Positions 33,114 through 41,099 of a stretch of DNA of 64,000 bases are shown here, piece after piece. The stretch spans positions 124,001 to 188,000 of the forward strand of contig JAVBLA010000016.1 in NCBI GenBank assembly GCA_031553775.1. Direction: 5' to 3'. The notes under the pieces were generated by a model, which was not told where the DNA came from, did no database searches, and saw only the letters and a list, made by a program, of their open reading frames with translations. Each line of letters starts with the position of its first letter. Positions within the stretch are counted from its first letter, which is position 1. This DNA comes from JAISFI01 sp031553775 (GTDB lineage Bacteria > Bacteroidota > Bacteroidia > Bacteroidales > Azobacteroidaceae). The translations under genes and the position numbers were made by a program.

Positions 33114-34283
33114 ATGAAAGAAAAACTTTGGAATAAAAACTTTATCAATATCTGTATTGCCAACTTCCTAATGGCTTCTTCGTTTCACCTGTTGATGCCT
33201 GCAATTCCGGTTTATCTCACCCAGGATTTGCATATCCCGGAATCTGAAGTGGGGATTGTTATGTCGACGTATGCCATTGCAATGTTATTGATCCGCCCGT
33301 TTTCAGGTTATATTGTGGATGTATTCGACCGGAAAAAGATTTTTTTGTTGGCATTGGCCTTGCTGGTACTTTCCATTTTCGGCTATTTATGGGCGGCTAC
33401 AGTGGCTTTATTGATGCTGGTACGGTTTTTTCATGGCTTATTCTGGGGGATGTCGACTGTTTCTTCCAATACAGTAGCAATCGATATTATTCCATCCTCA
33501 CGGAGGGCTGAAGGGATAGGCTATTTTGGGATGAATATGAATCTGGCTATGGCGATAGCACCTTTTTTTGCCATGAATATTTTCGACTCGTTCGGATTTC
33601 ATCCGTTGATAGTCTGTTCCATTGTGATGGGATTGATATCTTTCGTGGTTGTGTTTTTTATTCAAACGCCTGTGAAACCCAAAGTTGCCAACCGGCCACC
33701 CCTTTCTTTCGACCGTTTTATCCTGGTAAAGGGGATTCCCGTTTTTCTTAATCAGTTGCTGGTAACTATTGGCTGGGGAATGCTGGTTTCTTATGCCGTA
33801 TTATATGGGCGGGAAATAGGTATCCGGAATGCCGGAGCATTTTTCCTCCTTTTAGCTTGCGGATTGATTTTGTCCCGCATCATTTCAGGCCGGTTTGTAG
33901 ATAAAGGCCATATTCATGTTGTATCTACAATTTCCCTGAGTATTATTTCCATCTCTTTTTTCGCATTTGCCCGCTTTCACGATCCTATCGCTTTTTATGC
34001 TTCGGCATTCTTCGTTGGAATCGGCTTTGGTACCATGCTTCCCGCATTCCAGACTATATTTATCAATATGGCACCCAACGACAGGAGAGGAACCGCAAAT
34101 TCCACTTATCTGACAGGATTCGACCTGGGATTAGGAATAGGAATGCTGCTGGGAGGGTTTATTGCGGCTTCCCATCCAAAGGCATACTTGTATTATACAG
34201 CATCTGCTTTGGCTGCTTTGGCGGTGGTGGTGTATATCTTGATTTCCAGGAAAACCTATAATAAATTAAGAATTAAGAGTTAA
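33114..34283 (+). CDS. Major facilitator superfamily transporter (drug/sugar-efflux-like)
   Basis: 389 residues from ATG 33114 (MKEKLWNKNFINICIANF); an in-frame ATG at 33048 would add an unlikely hydrophobic extension. About 12 membrane helices. The MFS motif A lies in the first cytoplasmic loop (RPFSGYIVDVFDRKKIF), with a related copy in the second half (SRIISGRFVDKG). It is probably a 12-TM efflux or metabolite transporter; the substrate is not readable. The last six residues (KLRIKS) and stop lie in one arm of an inverted repeat. Confidence 0.88.
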   Translation: MKEKLWNKNFINICIANFLMASSFHLLMPAIPVYLTQDLHIPESEVGIVMSTYAIAMLLIRPFSGYIVDVFDRKKIFLLALALLVLSIFGYLWAATVALLMLVRFFHGLFWGMSTVSSNTVAIDIIPSSRRAEGIGYFGMNMNLAMAIAPFFAMNIFDSFGFHPLIVCSIVMGLISFVVVFFIQTPVKPKVANRPPLSFDRFILVKGIPVFLNQLLVTIGWGMLVSYAVLYGREIGIRNAGAFFLLLACGLILSRIISGRFVDKGHIHVVSTISLSIISISFFAFARFHDPIAFYASAFFVGIGFGTMLPAFQTIFINMAPNDRRGTANSTYLTGFDLGLGIGMLLGGFIAASHPKAYLYYTASALAALAVVVYILISRKTYNKLRIKS

Positions 34284-34353
34284 GAATTAAAATGAGAGTA
34301 TTCATTCATTCCGGGGATTCGAAGAATCCCAATTCTTAACTCTTAATTCTTAA
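34264..34353. repeat. Large inverted repeat between convergent MFS and glgP genes
   Basis: A 23-bp stretch at 34331-34353 is a perfect reverse complement of 34266-34288 (A-rich, AATTAAG-type units), and a second hairpin, GGGATTC (34314-34320) with GAATCCC (34324-34330), lies in the loop. The left arm overlaps the MFS 3' end and the right arm touches the glgP stop. It probably works as a bidirectional transcription end. Confidence 0.75.
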
Positions 34354-34354
34354 C

Positions 34355-36925
34355 TTACTTGTTAATCCACTTAACATAAGCAAAATCCATCCTATGCGGC
34401 AAATCCTGGTTTTTCGGATATACCCTCAGAGCTACTTTGTAGTGTCCGGTTTTCCTTATTTTCAGTGTGATATGATAGAATAGTTTGCTGCCTTCGGTTT
34501 TTACCAGGTCCAGATCATTCACCTCTGATAGTTCTAGGGTGTTTTTCTCCGGGTTATACTGAGTGCCTACCAGTTCTACACCTAACATACCTTTCATATC
34601 CTTCCGGTCGATCACTACGTTCAGGGATACTTCATTTCCCACGTCAGTGCCCTTGGCCAGGAGTTTGTCGTCATAATCGATCGATATCACTTCGAATTTA
34701 TCCCAGTTGGCGGCAACGTCTTCTTTCCATGCTGCGATTTCTTTGGCTTTGGCGTAGCCGTTTGCCGTTAATACTTTGGAGCGGTTCGCAAGTTTGTTGT
34801 AGAATTTTTCAACATAATCGTCGAACATCCGCTTTGTAGTATAATGCGGAGCAATTTTGCTGATGGAATTTTTGATATATTGGATCCATTCCGGTGAATA
34901 TCCTTTGGTATTCTTGGCATAGAACAGCGGGATGATTTCATTTTCCAGCATGGAATAGATCGTTGCGGCATCCAATTGATCCTGGTAAGCCTGGTTTTCG
35001 TAGGTGCGCTTATCTGTCAGCGCCCAGCCGGCATTTTCGCGATAACCTTCGTACCACCATCCGTCGAGTACGGAGAAGTTCAGTACTCCGTTCATTTCCG
35101 CTTTTTCACCGGAAGTACCCGATGCTTCGAGCGGCCGGGTGGGAGTATTTAACCATACGTCTACTCCGGAAATCAGTCGTTTGGCTAATCGCATGTCATA
35201 GTTTTCCAGGAAGATAATTTTTCCGAGGAATTCCGGACGGCGCGATATCTCCACGATCTGTTTGATAAGTCCTTGTCCACCACCGTCTGCCGGGTGTGCC
35301 TTCCCTGTATAAAGGAATTGAACCGGACGGGTCGGGTTATTAACGATTTTAGCTAATCTTTCCAGATCGGTGAACAACAGATGTGCGCGTTTATAGGTGG
35401 CAAAACGGCGTCCGAATCCGATGATCAGAGCATTCTGGTCGATTTTTTCCATAATGGAAACCACTTTCGAAGGATCTCCCTGGTTTTTCAACCAACTGTC
35501 TTTGAATTGTTCCCGTATATAACCGATCAGTCGTTTTTTCAATGCCTGGCGAATCTCCCATATTTCTTTGTCAGGAACATTCTGTATGGCATCCCATATT
35601 TCAGGGTTGGACTGGTCTTTATAGAAATTTTTATCGAAATTAGCTTCATAAAAACGTTTGAATTCAGAGGAGGCCCAGGTAGGCATATGTACTCCATTGG
35701 TTACAAATCCCACGTGCAGTTCTTCCGGGAAGTAACCCTTCCATACCGGAGCAAACATTTTCTGGGAAACCTTACCATGCAATAAACTTACACCGTTTGC
35801 TTCCTGGCAGGTGTTCAGGGCAAAAACACTCATGGAGAATTTGTCATGCGATCCCGGATTTTCACGTCCCATATCCATAAATTCCTGCCAGGAGATACCC
35901 AGCTTTTCCGGGAATTTATTCATGTATTTTCCGAACAGGTCTTCGTCGAAAGAGTCGTGCCCTGCGGGTACCGGTGTATGGCAGGTATATAATGCCGAAG
36001 CGCGTACTACTTCCAATGCTTCGTTGAACGATAGTTTGTCATTCCGGATGTAATCTACAAGACGTTGAGCATTGATCAGCGCTGCATGCCCTTCGTTACA
36101 GTGGTATACATCCTTTTTGATGCCCAGCTTGTTCAGCAACAGAATGCCCCCTACACCCAACAGGTACTCCTGTTTGATCCGGTTTTCCCAATCACCGCCA
36201 TAAAGCAGGTGTGTGATGGATTTATCCCAGTCGCTGTTTTTATCGATATCCGTATCGAGCAGGTAAAGAGAAATTCTTCCTACGTTTACACGCCATACAT
36301 TGGCATAGACCGTATGGTTGGAGTAGGGAACTTCCAGTATCATGGGCGAGCCGTCTTTTTCTTTGACCTGTTCAACCGGTAGCTGGTCGAAGTTTTGGGC
36401 CTCGTAGTTGGATATTTGTTGCCCGTCGATCGATAAAGTCTGGGTAAAATATCCGTAACGATAAAGGAAACCGACAGCACAGAGGTCAATGTTACAATCG
36501 CTTGCTTCTTTGATATAGTCGCCGGCCAGTACACCCAGCCCTCCGGAGTAAATTTTCAGGATGTTGCTCAAACCGTATTCCATACTGAAATAAGCAATGG
36601 AAGGTTTGGATGTATCTGCTTTTTCAGCCATATACGCTTTGAATTCTGCATATACCTGCTGGATCTCCTTCATCAGGGTGTTGTCGGCAGAGATTTCCGC
36701 CAACCGGTCAAATGTTAGCTTCTGGAGTACCAGTACGGGATTTCCTTCTGTCTGACTCCATAGTTTTTTGTCGAGTTTAGAAAACATTTCCGTAGCCCTG
36801 TAGTTCCATACCCACCACAGGTTATGAGCCATTTCGTCCAGCATTTTCAGGTCAGCCGGCAATTGGGAATGCGAATAAACTTCTTTCCATGCCGGAGTGT
36901 TTGCGTAATTTGCTTTGATTTTCAT
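34355..36925 (-). CDS. glgP: Alpha-glucan phosphorylase (GT35)
   Basis: 856 residues. Phosphorolyses glycogen or maltodextrin to glucose 1-phosphate. It belongs to the alpha-glucan phosphorylase subgroup with an N-terminal DUF3417 domain (HNLWWVWNYRATEMFSKLD). Further marks: SIAYFSMEYGLSNILKIYSGGLGVLAGDY, HCNEGHAALI, FVTNGVHMPTWAS, and the PLP-lysine region WLNTPTRPLEASGTSGEKAEMNGVLNFSVLDGWW. It lies 38 bases after the glycogen synthase gene in the same direction: a two-gene glycogen unit for synthesis and breakdown. Confidence 0.95.
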   Translation of the reverse strand: MKIKANYANTPAWKEVYSHSQLPADLKMLDEMAHNLWWVWNYRATEMFSKLDKKLWSQTEGNPVLVLQKLTFDRLAEISADNTLMKEIQQVYAEFKAYMAEKADTSKPSIAYFSMEYGLSNILKIYSGGLGVLAGDYIKEASDCNIDLCAVGFLYRYGYFTQTLSIDGQQISNYEAQNFDQLPVEQVKEKDGSPMILEVPYSNHTVYANVWRVNVGRISLYLLDTDIDKNSDWDKSITHLLYGGDWENRIKQEYLLGVGGILLLNKLGIKKDVYHCNEGHAALINAQRLVDYIRNDKLSFNEALEVVRASALYTCHTPVPAGHDSFDEDLFGKYMNKFPEKLGISWQEFMDMGRENPGSHDKFSMSVFALNTCQEANGVSLLHGKVSQKMFAPVWKGYFPEELHVGFVTNGVHMPTWASSEFKRFYEANFDKNFYKDQSNPEIWDAIQNVPDKEIWEIRQALKKRLIGYIREQFKDSWLKNQGDPSKVVSIMEKIDQNALIIGFGRRFATYKRAHLLFTDLERLAKIVNNPTRPVQFLYTGKAHPADGGGQGLIKQIVEISRRPEFLGKIIFLENYDMRLAKRLISGVDVWLNTPTRPLEASGTSGEKAEMNGVLNFSVLDGWWYEGYRENAGWALTDKRTYENQAYQDQLDAATIYSMLENEIIPLFYAKNTKGYSPEWIQYIKNSISKIAPHYTTKRMFDDYVEKFYNKLANRSKVLTANGYAKAKEIAAWKEDVAANWDKFEVISIDYDDKLLAKGTDVGNEVSLNVVIDRKDMKGMLGVELVGTQYNPEKNTLELSEVNDLDLVKTEGSKLFYHITLKIRKTGHYKVALRVYPKNQDLPHRMDFAYVKWINK

Positions 36926-36963
36926 ATTATGTTGATTTATACGTTGCGAACCTTAATATAACG

Positions 36964-38670
36964 TTACGCACGTGATGATCGTTCAATTTTTTTTGAAGAT
37001 TTCTTTGATTGTTTATTGCGTGTGATTGTATTTCTCAAAGCTATATCATAAGCTTCGAGATAATATGCGATGAAATGATCCCATGAGGCCCTGTCTGCCA
37101 ATGCAGAGGCAGCCGTCCGGGAGAGGCTTGTCTCTTTGGGTGTTTGCGCAGCGTATGCTGCAATAACCGATTGTATTTTTGAGACGACCTCAAAATAGTT
37201 GTCGTCGGTACGGTCAATAACTTCCACTCCTTCGTTGATTCCTCCGTTTACGCCTTCTTCATGCCGGGCCCAGAGCCCGAATCCGGCCAGGTTGGTTGTG
37301 ATGGTCGGAATGCCGAAAGCAATGCTTTCTAAAGGGGTGTATCCCCAAGGTTCGTAGTAAGAGGGGAAGATAGTCAGGTCCATCCCTGTCAGCAAATCGT
37401 AATACGGGAGATTGAAAATGCCGTCGTCGCCTGTCAGGTAAGAGGGAACAAATATCAGTTTGACCGGTTGGTCTGTCTGGTTTGTAAACCTCAGGTGCTG
37501 CAGGTATCCGGAAACTTTATCTCCGTATGGATCATGCAGATTATGGGTTACATAAGGGTTCGGGAGCGGGTAGATGAAATCTTCGGATTTTGACAGCCTT
37601 TCCAGTAAGTCTTTCCGCGGACCGTCGATCCATCCTGGTACCAGGATAAATGCCACAACTTCTTTTTGGACTGATATGGAACGCAACTCGTTGATGGCGG
37701 CAATAAAGATATCGATTCCTTTGTTTTTGTATTCGTATCTCCCGCTGGTAGCAACCAGTAATGCATCTTGCGAGATGGCAGTTCCTGTCAATTTTTCTGC
37801 AGTCGTAATCAGTTTATTCCTGGCTTCTTTCCTTTTTTTATCGTATATTTTTCCCCGGCAGACAAAATCGTCTTCGAAGCCGTTGGGTGTAATAATATCG
37901 GGCGCTTTATCCAGGAGTTGTTCGCATTCTCTGGCAGTGATATCACTTACAGTAGTGAAACAATCCACATGCCAGGCTGCTTGTTTTTCTACAGAATGCT
38001 TGGCTTCCATATTCAATTCTTTGGCCATCTGATCGCCGTTATATGCTTCCAGAAAGGAGTATAAAGGCTTGTCGTTTCCGGCAATGGACCTGCCGATAGA
38101 TGTAGCGTGCGTGGTGAACAGCGTGGCTACGGCCGGAATGTTTTGCCGGACATACAACGCCCCCATTCCCAACATCCATTCGTTGAAATGAGCGACAACT
38201 TTGTGATTTTCCAGTTGGAAGAAGCGATAGAAGCTTTCGATGACACGTCCTGTCGCATAGGCAAATATGCAGGATTCATCATAGTCTCCGTAAGCATGGA
38301 TAGAGTCTACTCCGAAACGTTGCCACATTGTATAATAGAGTTCGTTTTTTTGTTCGGAAAAGGCTTGGAAATCCACCAGGATAACGATGGGTTTCCCATG
38401 TACATTCCATCTTCCGATACGTACCGGCATATGTTCGTTTTCCACTGCCTGCTTTTTCCATGCTTTCAACAGACCGGGACTTTCTATGAAATCGGGATTG
38501 TTTTTATCTATCCAAAGATCAGGACCAATAAAGATAATCCGATCTTTTAGCAAGGTTTGCAGGGTATTTGCCCGGGTGGAGAGTACTGTATATATTCCAC
38601 CTACTTTGTTACATACTTCCCAGCTCGTTTCAAAAATGTAATCTGGGGTTAATCGTTTACTTACAGTCAT
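36964..38670 (-). CDS. Glycogen synthase, GT3 (eukaryote-like) type
   Basis: 568 residues. The opening YIFETSWEVCNKVGGIYTVLSTRA and later FNEWMLGMGALYVRQ, FTTHATSIGRSIAG, LVATSGRYEYKNKGIDIFIAAI, and the C-terminal GMDLTIFPSYYEPWGYTPLESIAFGIPTITTNLAGFG match GT3 glycogen synthases, which use UDP-glucose in eukaryotes. It is not the ADP-glucose GT5 GlgA type. The Lys/Arg-rich C-terminus (NKQSKKSSKKIERSSRA) is probably disordered. It is the first gene of a unit with glgP, with a -7 element 44 bases upstream. Confidence 0.9.
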   Translation of the reverse strand: MTVSKRLTPDYIFETSWEVCNKVGGIYTVLSTRANTLQTLLKDRIIFIGPDLWIDKNNPDFIESPGLLKAWKKQAVENEHMPVRIGRWNVHGKPIVILVDFQAFSEQKNELYYTMWQRFGVDSIHAYGDYDESCIFAYATGRVIESFYRFFQLENHKVVAHFNEWMLGMGALYVRQNIPAVATLFTTHATSIGRSIAGNDKPLYSFLEAYNGDQMAKELNMEAKHSVEKQAAWHVDCFTTVSDITARECEQLLDKAPDIITPNGFEDDFVCRGKIYDKKRKEARNKLITTAEKLTGTAISQDALLVATSGRYEYKNKGIDIFIAAINELRSISVQKEVVAFILVPGWIDGPRKDLLERLSKSEDFIYPLPNPYVTHNLHDPYGDKVSGYLQHLRFTNQTDQPVKLIFVPSYLTGDDGIFNLPYYDLLTGMDLTIFPSYYEPWGYTPLESIAFGIPTITTNLAGFGLWARHEEGVNGGINEGVEVIDRTDDNYFEVVSKIQSVIAAYAAQTPKETSLSRTAASALADRASWDHFIAYYLEAYDIALRNTITRNKQSKKSSKKIERSSRA

Positions 38671-38713
38671 AAAATGATGATCAAAAATATCATTGTATTT
38701 TTAAACAGAACCG

Positions 38714-38721
38714 CAAAGGTA
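38714..38721 (-). promoter_or_regulatory. Glycogen synthase promoter, -7 element
   Basis: The minus strand reads TACCTTTG followed by CGG; a TTTG lies 23 bases upstream of it, close to the expected -33 position. The leader would be about 37 bases. Confidence 0.7.
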
Positions 38722-38775
38722 CAATTTTTTTTGTAAAAGGGGGGCAAATATGAAGAGTATTTGAAAATAGTTTCA

Positions 38776-38783
38776 TAGCTTTG
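38776..38783 (+). promoter_or_regulatory. -7 element for the 38810 gene
   Basis: TAGCTTTG followed by TAG, an exact TAnnTTTG match, 26 bases before ATG 38810. Confidence 0.65.
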
Positions 38784-38809
38784 TAGAATGTTACACCCTG
38801 AGGGGGATA

Positions 38810-39118
38810 ATGACGAATTATATGGCATCAAAAAAAGATTTAAAACAGAGTATCAATGGAATAGCCGGTGAATTGTTTGCCGAATGCTTGTTTTGCAGGC
38901 TGTATATTCCCGGAGTAGATCCTACCAAGGCAGATGATGTTCTGACAAAGATACTGGATATGCAAACTGAGTTTCTGAGCAGAGCGAACCGTCCGGATGG
39001 AAAATGCAATCAGAAATTGGTCAAAGCTTACTATAAAAAACTAAAAGAAAACTTAGTTAAGAAAATCGAAGAAATTGCCGGTGAAATCGGCAACCTGAAC
39101 AGCAGCAAAGAATCCTGA
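38810..39118 (+). CDS. Conserved helical protein of unknown function
   Basis: 102 residues from ATG 38810; ATG 38822 (MASKKDLKQSINGIAGELF) is an equally good start. The sequence is predicted all-helical, with a Cys/Leu-rich central part (AECLFCRLYIPG) and a basic C-terminal helix (VKAYYKKLKENLVKKIEEIAGEI). I do not know the function. It has its own promoter and lies five bases before a PlsC-like acyltransferase, so the two share a transcript. Confidence 0.75.
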   Translation: MTNYMASKKDLKQSINGIAGELFAECLFCRLYIPGVDPTKADDVLTKILDMQTEFLSRANRPDGKCNQKLVKAYYKKLKENLVKKIEEIAGEIGNLNSSKES

Positions 39119-39123
39119 AGCGC

Positions 39124-39675
39124 ATGATAAAAAAAATCAATCAGTGGCTGCTCAAGCTCGCAGGCTGGAAAATACAGCTGGAAGTAGAGGAGGTGGCTAA
39201 GTGTGTCGTTACGGTGGCACCGCATACCAGTAATTGGGACTTTATTATTGGCAAGATGCTTTGCAGCGCGATTGGTTATAAAGTTTCTTTTCTGATGAAA
39301 AAAGAATGGTTCTTCTTTCCTTTGAATTATATTTTGAAGGCGATGGGTGGAATTCCGGTAGACCGTTCGAAAAAAACTCATATGACAGATCAGATGATTG
39401 AGCAATTCAACGTCCGGGATCATTTTTATTTAGCCATTGCCCCTGAGGCGACCCGGAAAAGGACATCCGAATGGAAAAAAGGTTTTTATTATATAGCCCT
39501 TGGTGCCAAGGTGCCCATTGCCCTGGCTTACCTGGATTATAAAGAGAGAATTGCCGGTATTCCTCCTTATTTTTATCCGACAAGTGATGTAGAGGGCGAT
39601 TTGTTGAAAATCAGAATGTTTTACAGCCGGTTTACGGGGCGGAATCCTGGGAATTTTGAATCAAGGGTGCCGTGA
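39124..39675 (+). CDS. 1-acyl-glycerol-phosphate acyltransferase-like (PlsC family)
   Basis: 183 residues, short for the family. The HX4D catalytic motif is HTSNWD (His34, Asp39), the glycerol-phosphate site is the PEATR motif (Glu108, in place of EGTR), and GGIPVDRSKK precedes it. It lacks an obvious membrane anchor. Members add acyl chains to lysophospholipids or related acceptors at the inner membrane; the small size and variant EGTR motif leave the exact acceptor open. Confidence 0.85.
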   Translation: MIKKINQWLLKLAGWKIQLEVEEVAKCVVTVAPHTSNWDFIIGKMLCSAIGYKVSFLMKKEWFFFPLNYILKAMGGIPVDRSKKTHMTDQMIEQFNVRDHFYLAIAPEATRKRTSEWKKGFYYIALGAKVPIALAYLDYKERIAGIPPYFYPTSDVEGDLLKIRMFYSRFTGRNPGNFESRVP

Positions 39676-39720
39676 GGGGAATTGAAAACAGGTAATTGAG
39701 AATCGTTGGATCGACTTTAG

Positions 39721-39757
39721 CCAATTAAAATTAGGATTGGATTTCTTTCTTAATTGG
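39721..39757. repeat. Inverted repeat before the amidase gene
   Basis: CCAATTAA (39721-39728) pairs with TTAATTGG (39750-39757). It lies in the 176-base gap before the amidase gene and may close the PlsC transcript. No standard -7 element was found in this gap. Confidence 0.35.
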
Positions 39758-39851
39758 ATTTAATGTTTGTCGATGTGTGTTTTTTTGAGATCAACGGCTT
39801 TTGCATCGGTTGTTTTCACAGGGTTTATCAGTTTCTTTAAGTTTTGAGGCT

Positions 39852-40652
39852 ATGCATAGCAAGGATGGGTTGAGGGTTACGCTGGTGCAATCAGATATTT
39901 TCTGGGAGGATAAAGTCCGGAATCTGGGGCTGTGTGGAAAGATTCTTGAAAGTCTTTCAGGGAAAACCGATCTGGTTATTTTCCCGGAGATGTTTACTAC
40001 CGGCTTTACCATGCGGGCGAAAGCTCTGGCAGAAACGAGCGAAGGAGAAACTGTCCGGATGCTCCGGCAATGGTCGGCTGCTTATCAAATGGCAATATCC
40101 GGAAGCTTTATTGCTGAAAATTCTTCCGGGCAATATTTTAACCGGGGATTTTTTATCGCTCCCTCCGGGGAACAGTATTTTTATGATAAACGCCATTTGT
40201 TCCGGATGGGAGCGGAGCATGAAACTTTTTCTCCCGGAAACAGGCAACTCACTCTTCAGTATAAAGGTTGGAATATCCGCCTGGTTGTTTGTTATGACCT
40301 TCGCTTCCCTGTCTGGATTCGCAATGTAGACAATGCTTACGACCTCCTGATTTGTTGTGCCAACTGGCCGGATACCCGGAAAAAAGTCTGGGAAACTTTA
40401 CTTCAGGCCCGCGCTTATGAAAATTATTGCTACGTATGTGGAGTGAACCGGGTAGGAACAGACGGCGAAGGATTACACTATGACGGAGGCTCTTTACTAA
40501 TCGATCCGAAAGGAAAACGCCTGATCCGTGCAATCAAATCCGAACCACAGATACGCACTGCTACTATCTATAAAGAACCCCTGGAAAGATTACGGAAAAA
40601 ATTCCCTGCCTGGATGGACGCAGACTTATTTAAACTAAAAGTTAAAAACTAA
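39852..40652 (+). CDS. Carbon-nitrogen hydrolase (nitrilase-family amidase)
   Basis: 266 residues from ATG 39852 (MHSKDGLRVTLVQSDIFWED). A TTG at 39801 would extend it without homology. The catalytic triad is visible as Glu46 (VIFPEMFTTGF), Lys113 (FYDKRHLFRMG) and Cys147 (LVVCYDLRFP), with the second Glu in GAEHETFSPG. It resembles the omega-amidase/NIT2-like group that hydrolyses 2-oxoglutaramate-type amides; exact substrate inferred only. Its last residues (FKLKVKN) are encoded in one arm of a perfect 33-bp inverted repeat. Confidence 0.9.
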   Translation: MHSKDGLRVTLVQSDIFWEDKVRNLGLCGKILESLSGKTDLVIFPEMFTTGFTMRAKALAETSEGETVRMLRQWSAAYQMAISGSFIAENSSGQYFNRGFFIAPSGEQYFYDKRHLFRMGAEHETFSPGNRQLTLQYKGWNIRLVVCYDLRFPVWIRNVDNAYDLLICCANWPDTRKKVWETLLQARAYENYCYVCGVNRVGTDGEGLHYDGGSLLIDPKGKRLIRAIKSEPQIRTATIYKEPLERLRKKFPAWMDADLFKLKVKN

Positions 40653-40738
40653 AAACTAAAAATTTTTGGAAGAATAGTCTGAAGTTTTTCTCAATTTATT
40701 CTTTCAATTTTTAGTTTTTAGTTTTTAACTTTTAGTTT
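40632..40738. repeat. Perfect 33-bp inverted repeat between amidase gene and rnpB
   Basis: Arms 40632-40664 and 40706-40738 are exact reverse complements, built from AAAACTA-type A-rich units, with a 41-base loop. The left arm includes the last codons of the amidase gene; the right arm ends two bases before the 3' end of rnpB. It probably terminates both convergent transcripts. Confidence 0.8.
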
Positions 40739-40740
40739 TC

Positions 40741-41098
40741 AAAGTTCCCCTATAAGCCGGGTTCTGTACCACCAAAATGGCGCCTGTCATTAATCTCGAC
40801 TCCAACTCACGCTGAAGTTCCAGCAGTCTACCCCCCGGCATCGGACGGGCCGTCCTACATGCGCCGGTATACATGACCTTGCAACCCATAAGCGGTACGG
40901 CATCCTGCATTGCTGCGGGACCCGGTGGGCTCTTACCCCACCTTCTCACCCTTACCCGGCCCGAAGGCCCGGCGGTTCTTTTCTTCTACCGTACTCTGCC
41001 CTCACGAACAGCTATCGGTTAGGTAGTATGGTGCCCTGTGTTGCCCGGACTTTCCTCCCATCTCTTTTACGCGATGAGCGACAGGCCGGAGAACTTTT
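40741..41098 (-). ncRNA. rnpB: RNase P RNA (bacterial type A)
   Basis: About 358 bases on the minus strand. The universally conserved core is present: the P4 5' strand GAGGAAAGTCCGGGC (41043-41057) and the 3' region ACAGAACCCGGCTTATA (40751-40767). The ends pair as helix P1 (41088-41097 with 40741-40750, one G-U). The RNA is the catalytic part of RNase P, which matures tRNA 5' ends. Short open frames here on either strand are meaningless. It begins two bases after the acyl-CoA dehydrogenase stop and has no visible promoter of its own. Ends are estimated to a few bases. Confidence 0.95.
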
Positions 41099-41099
41099 C

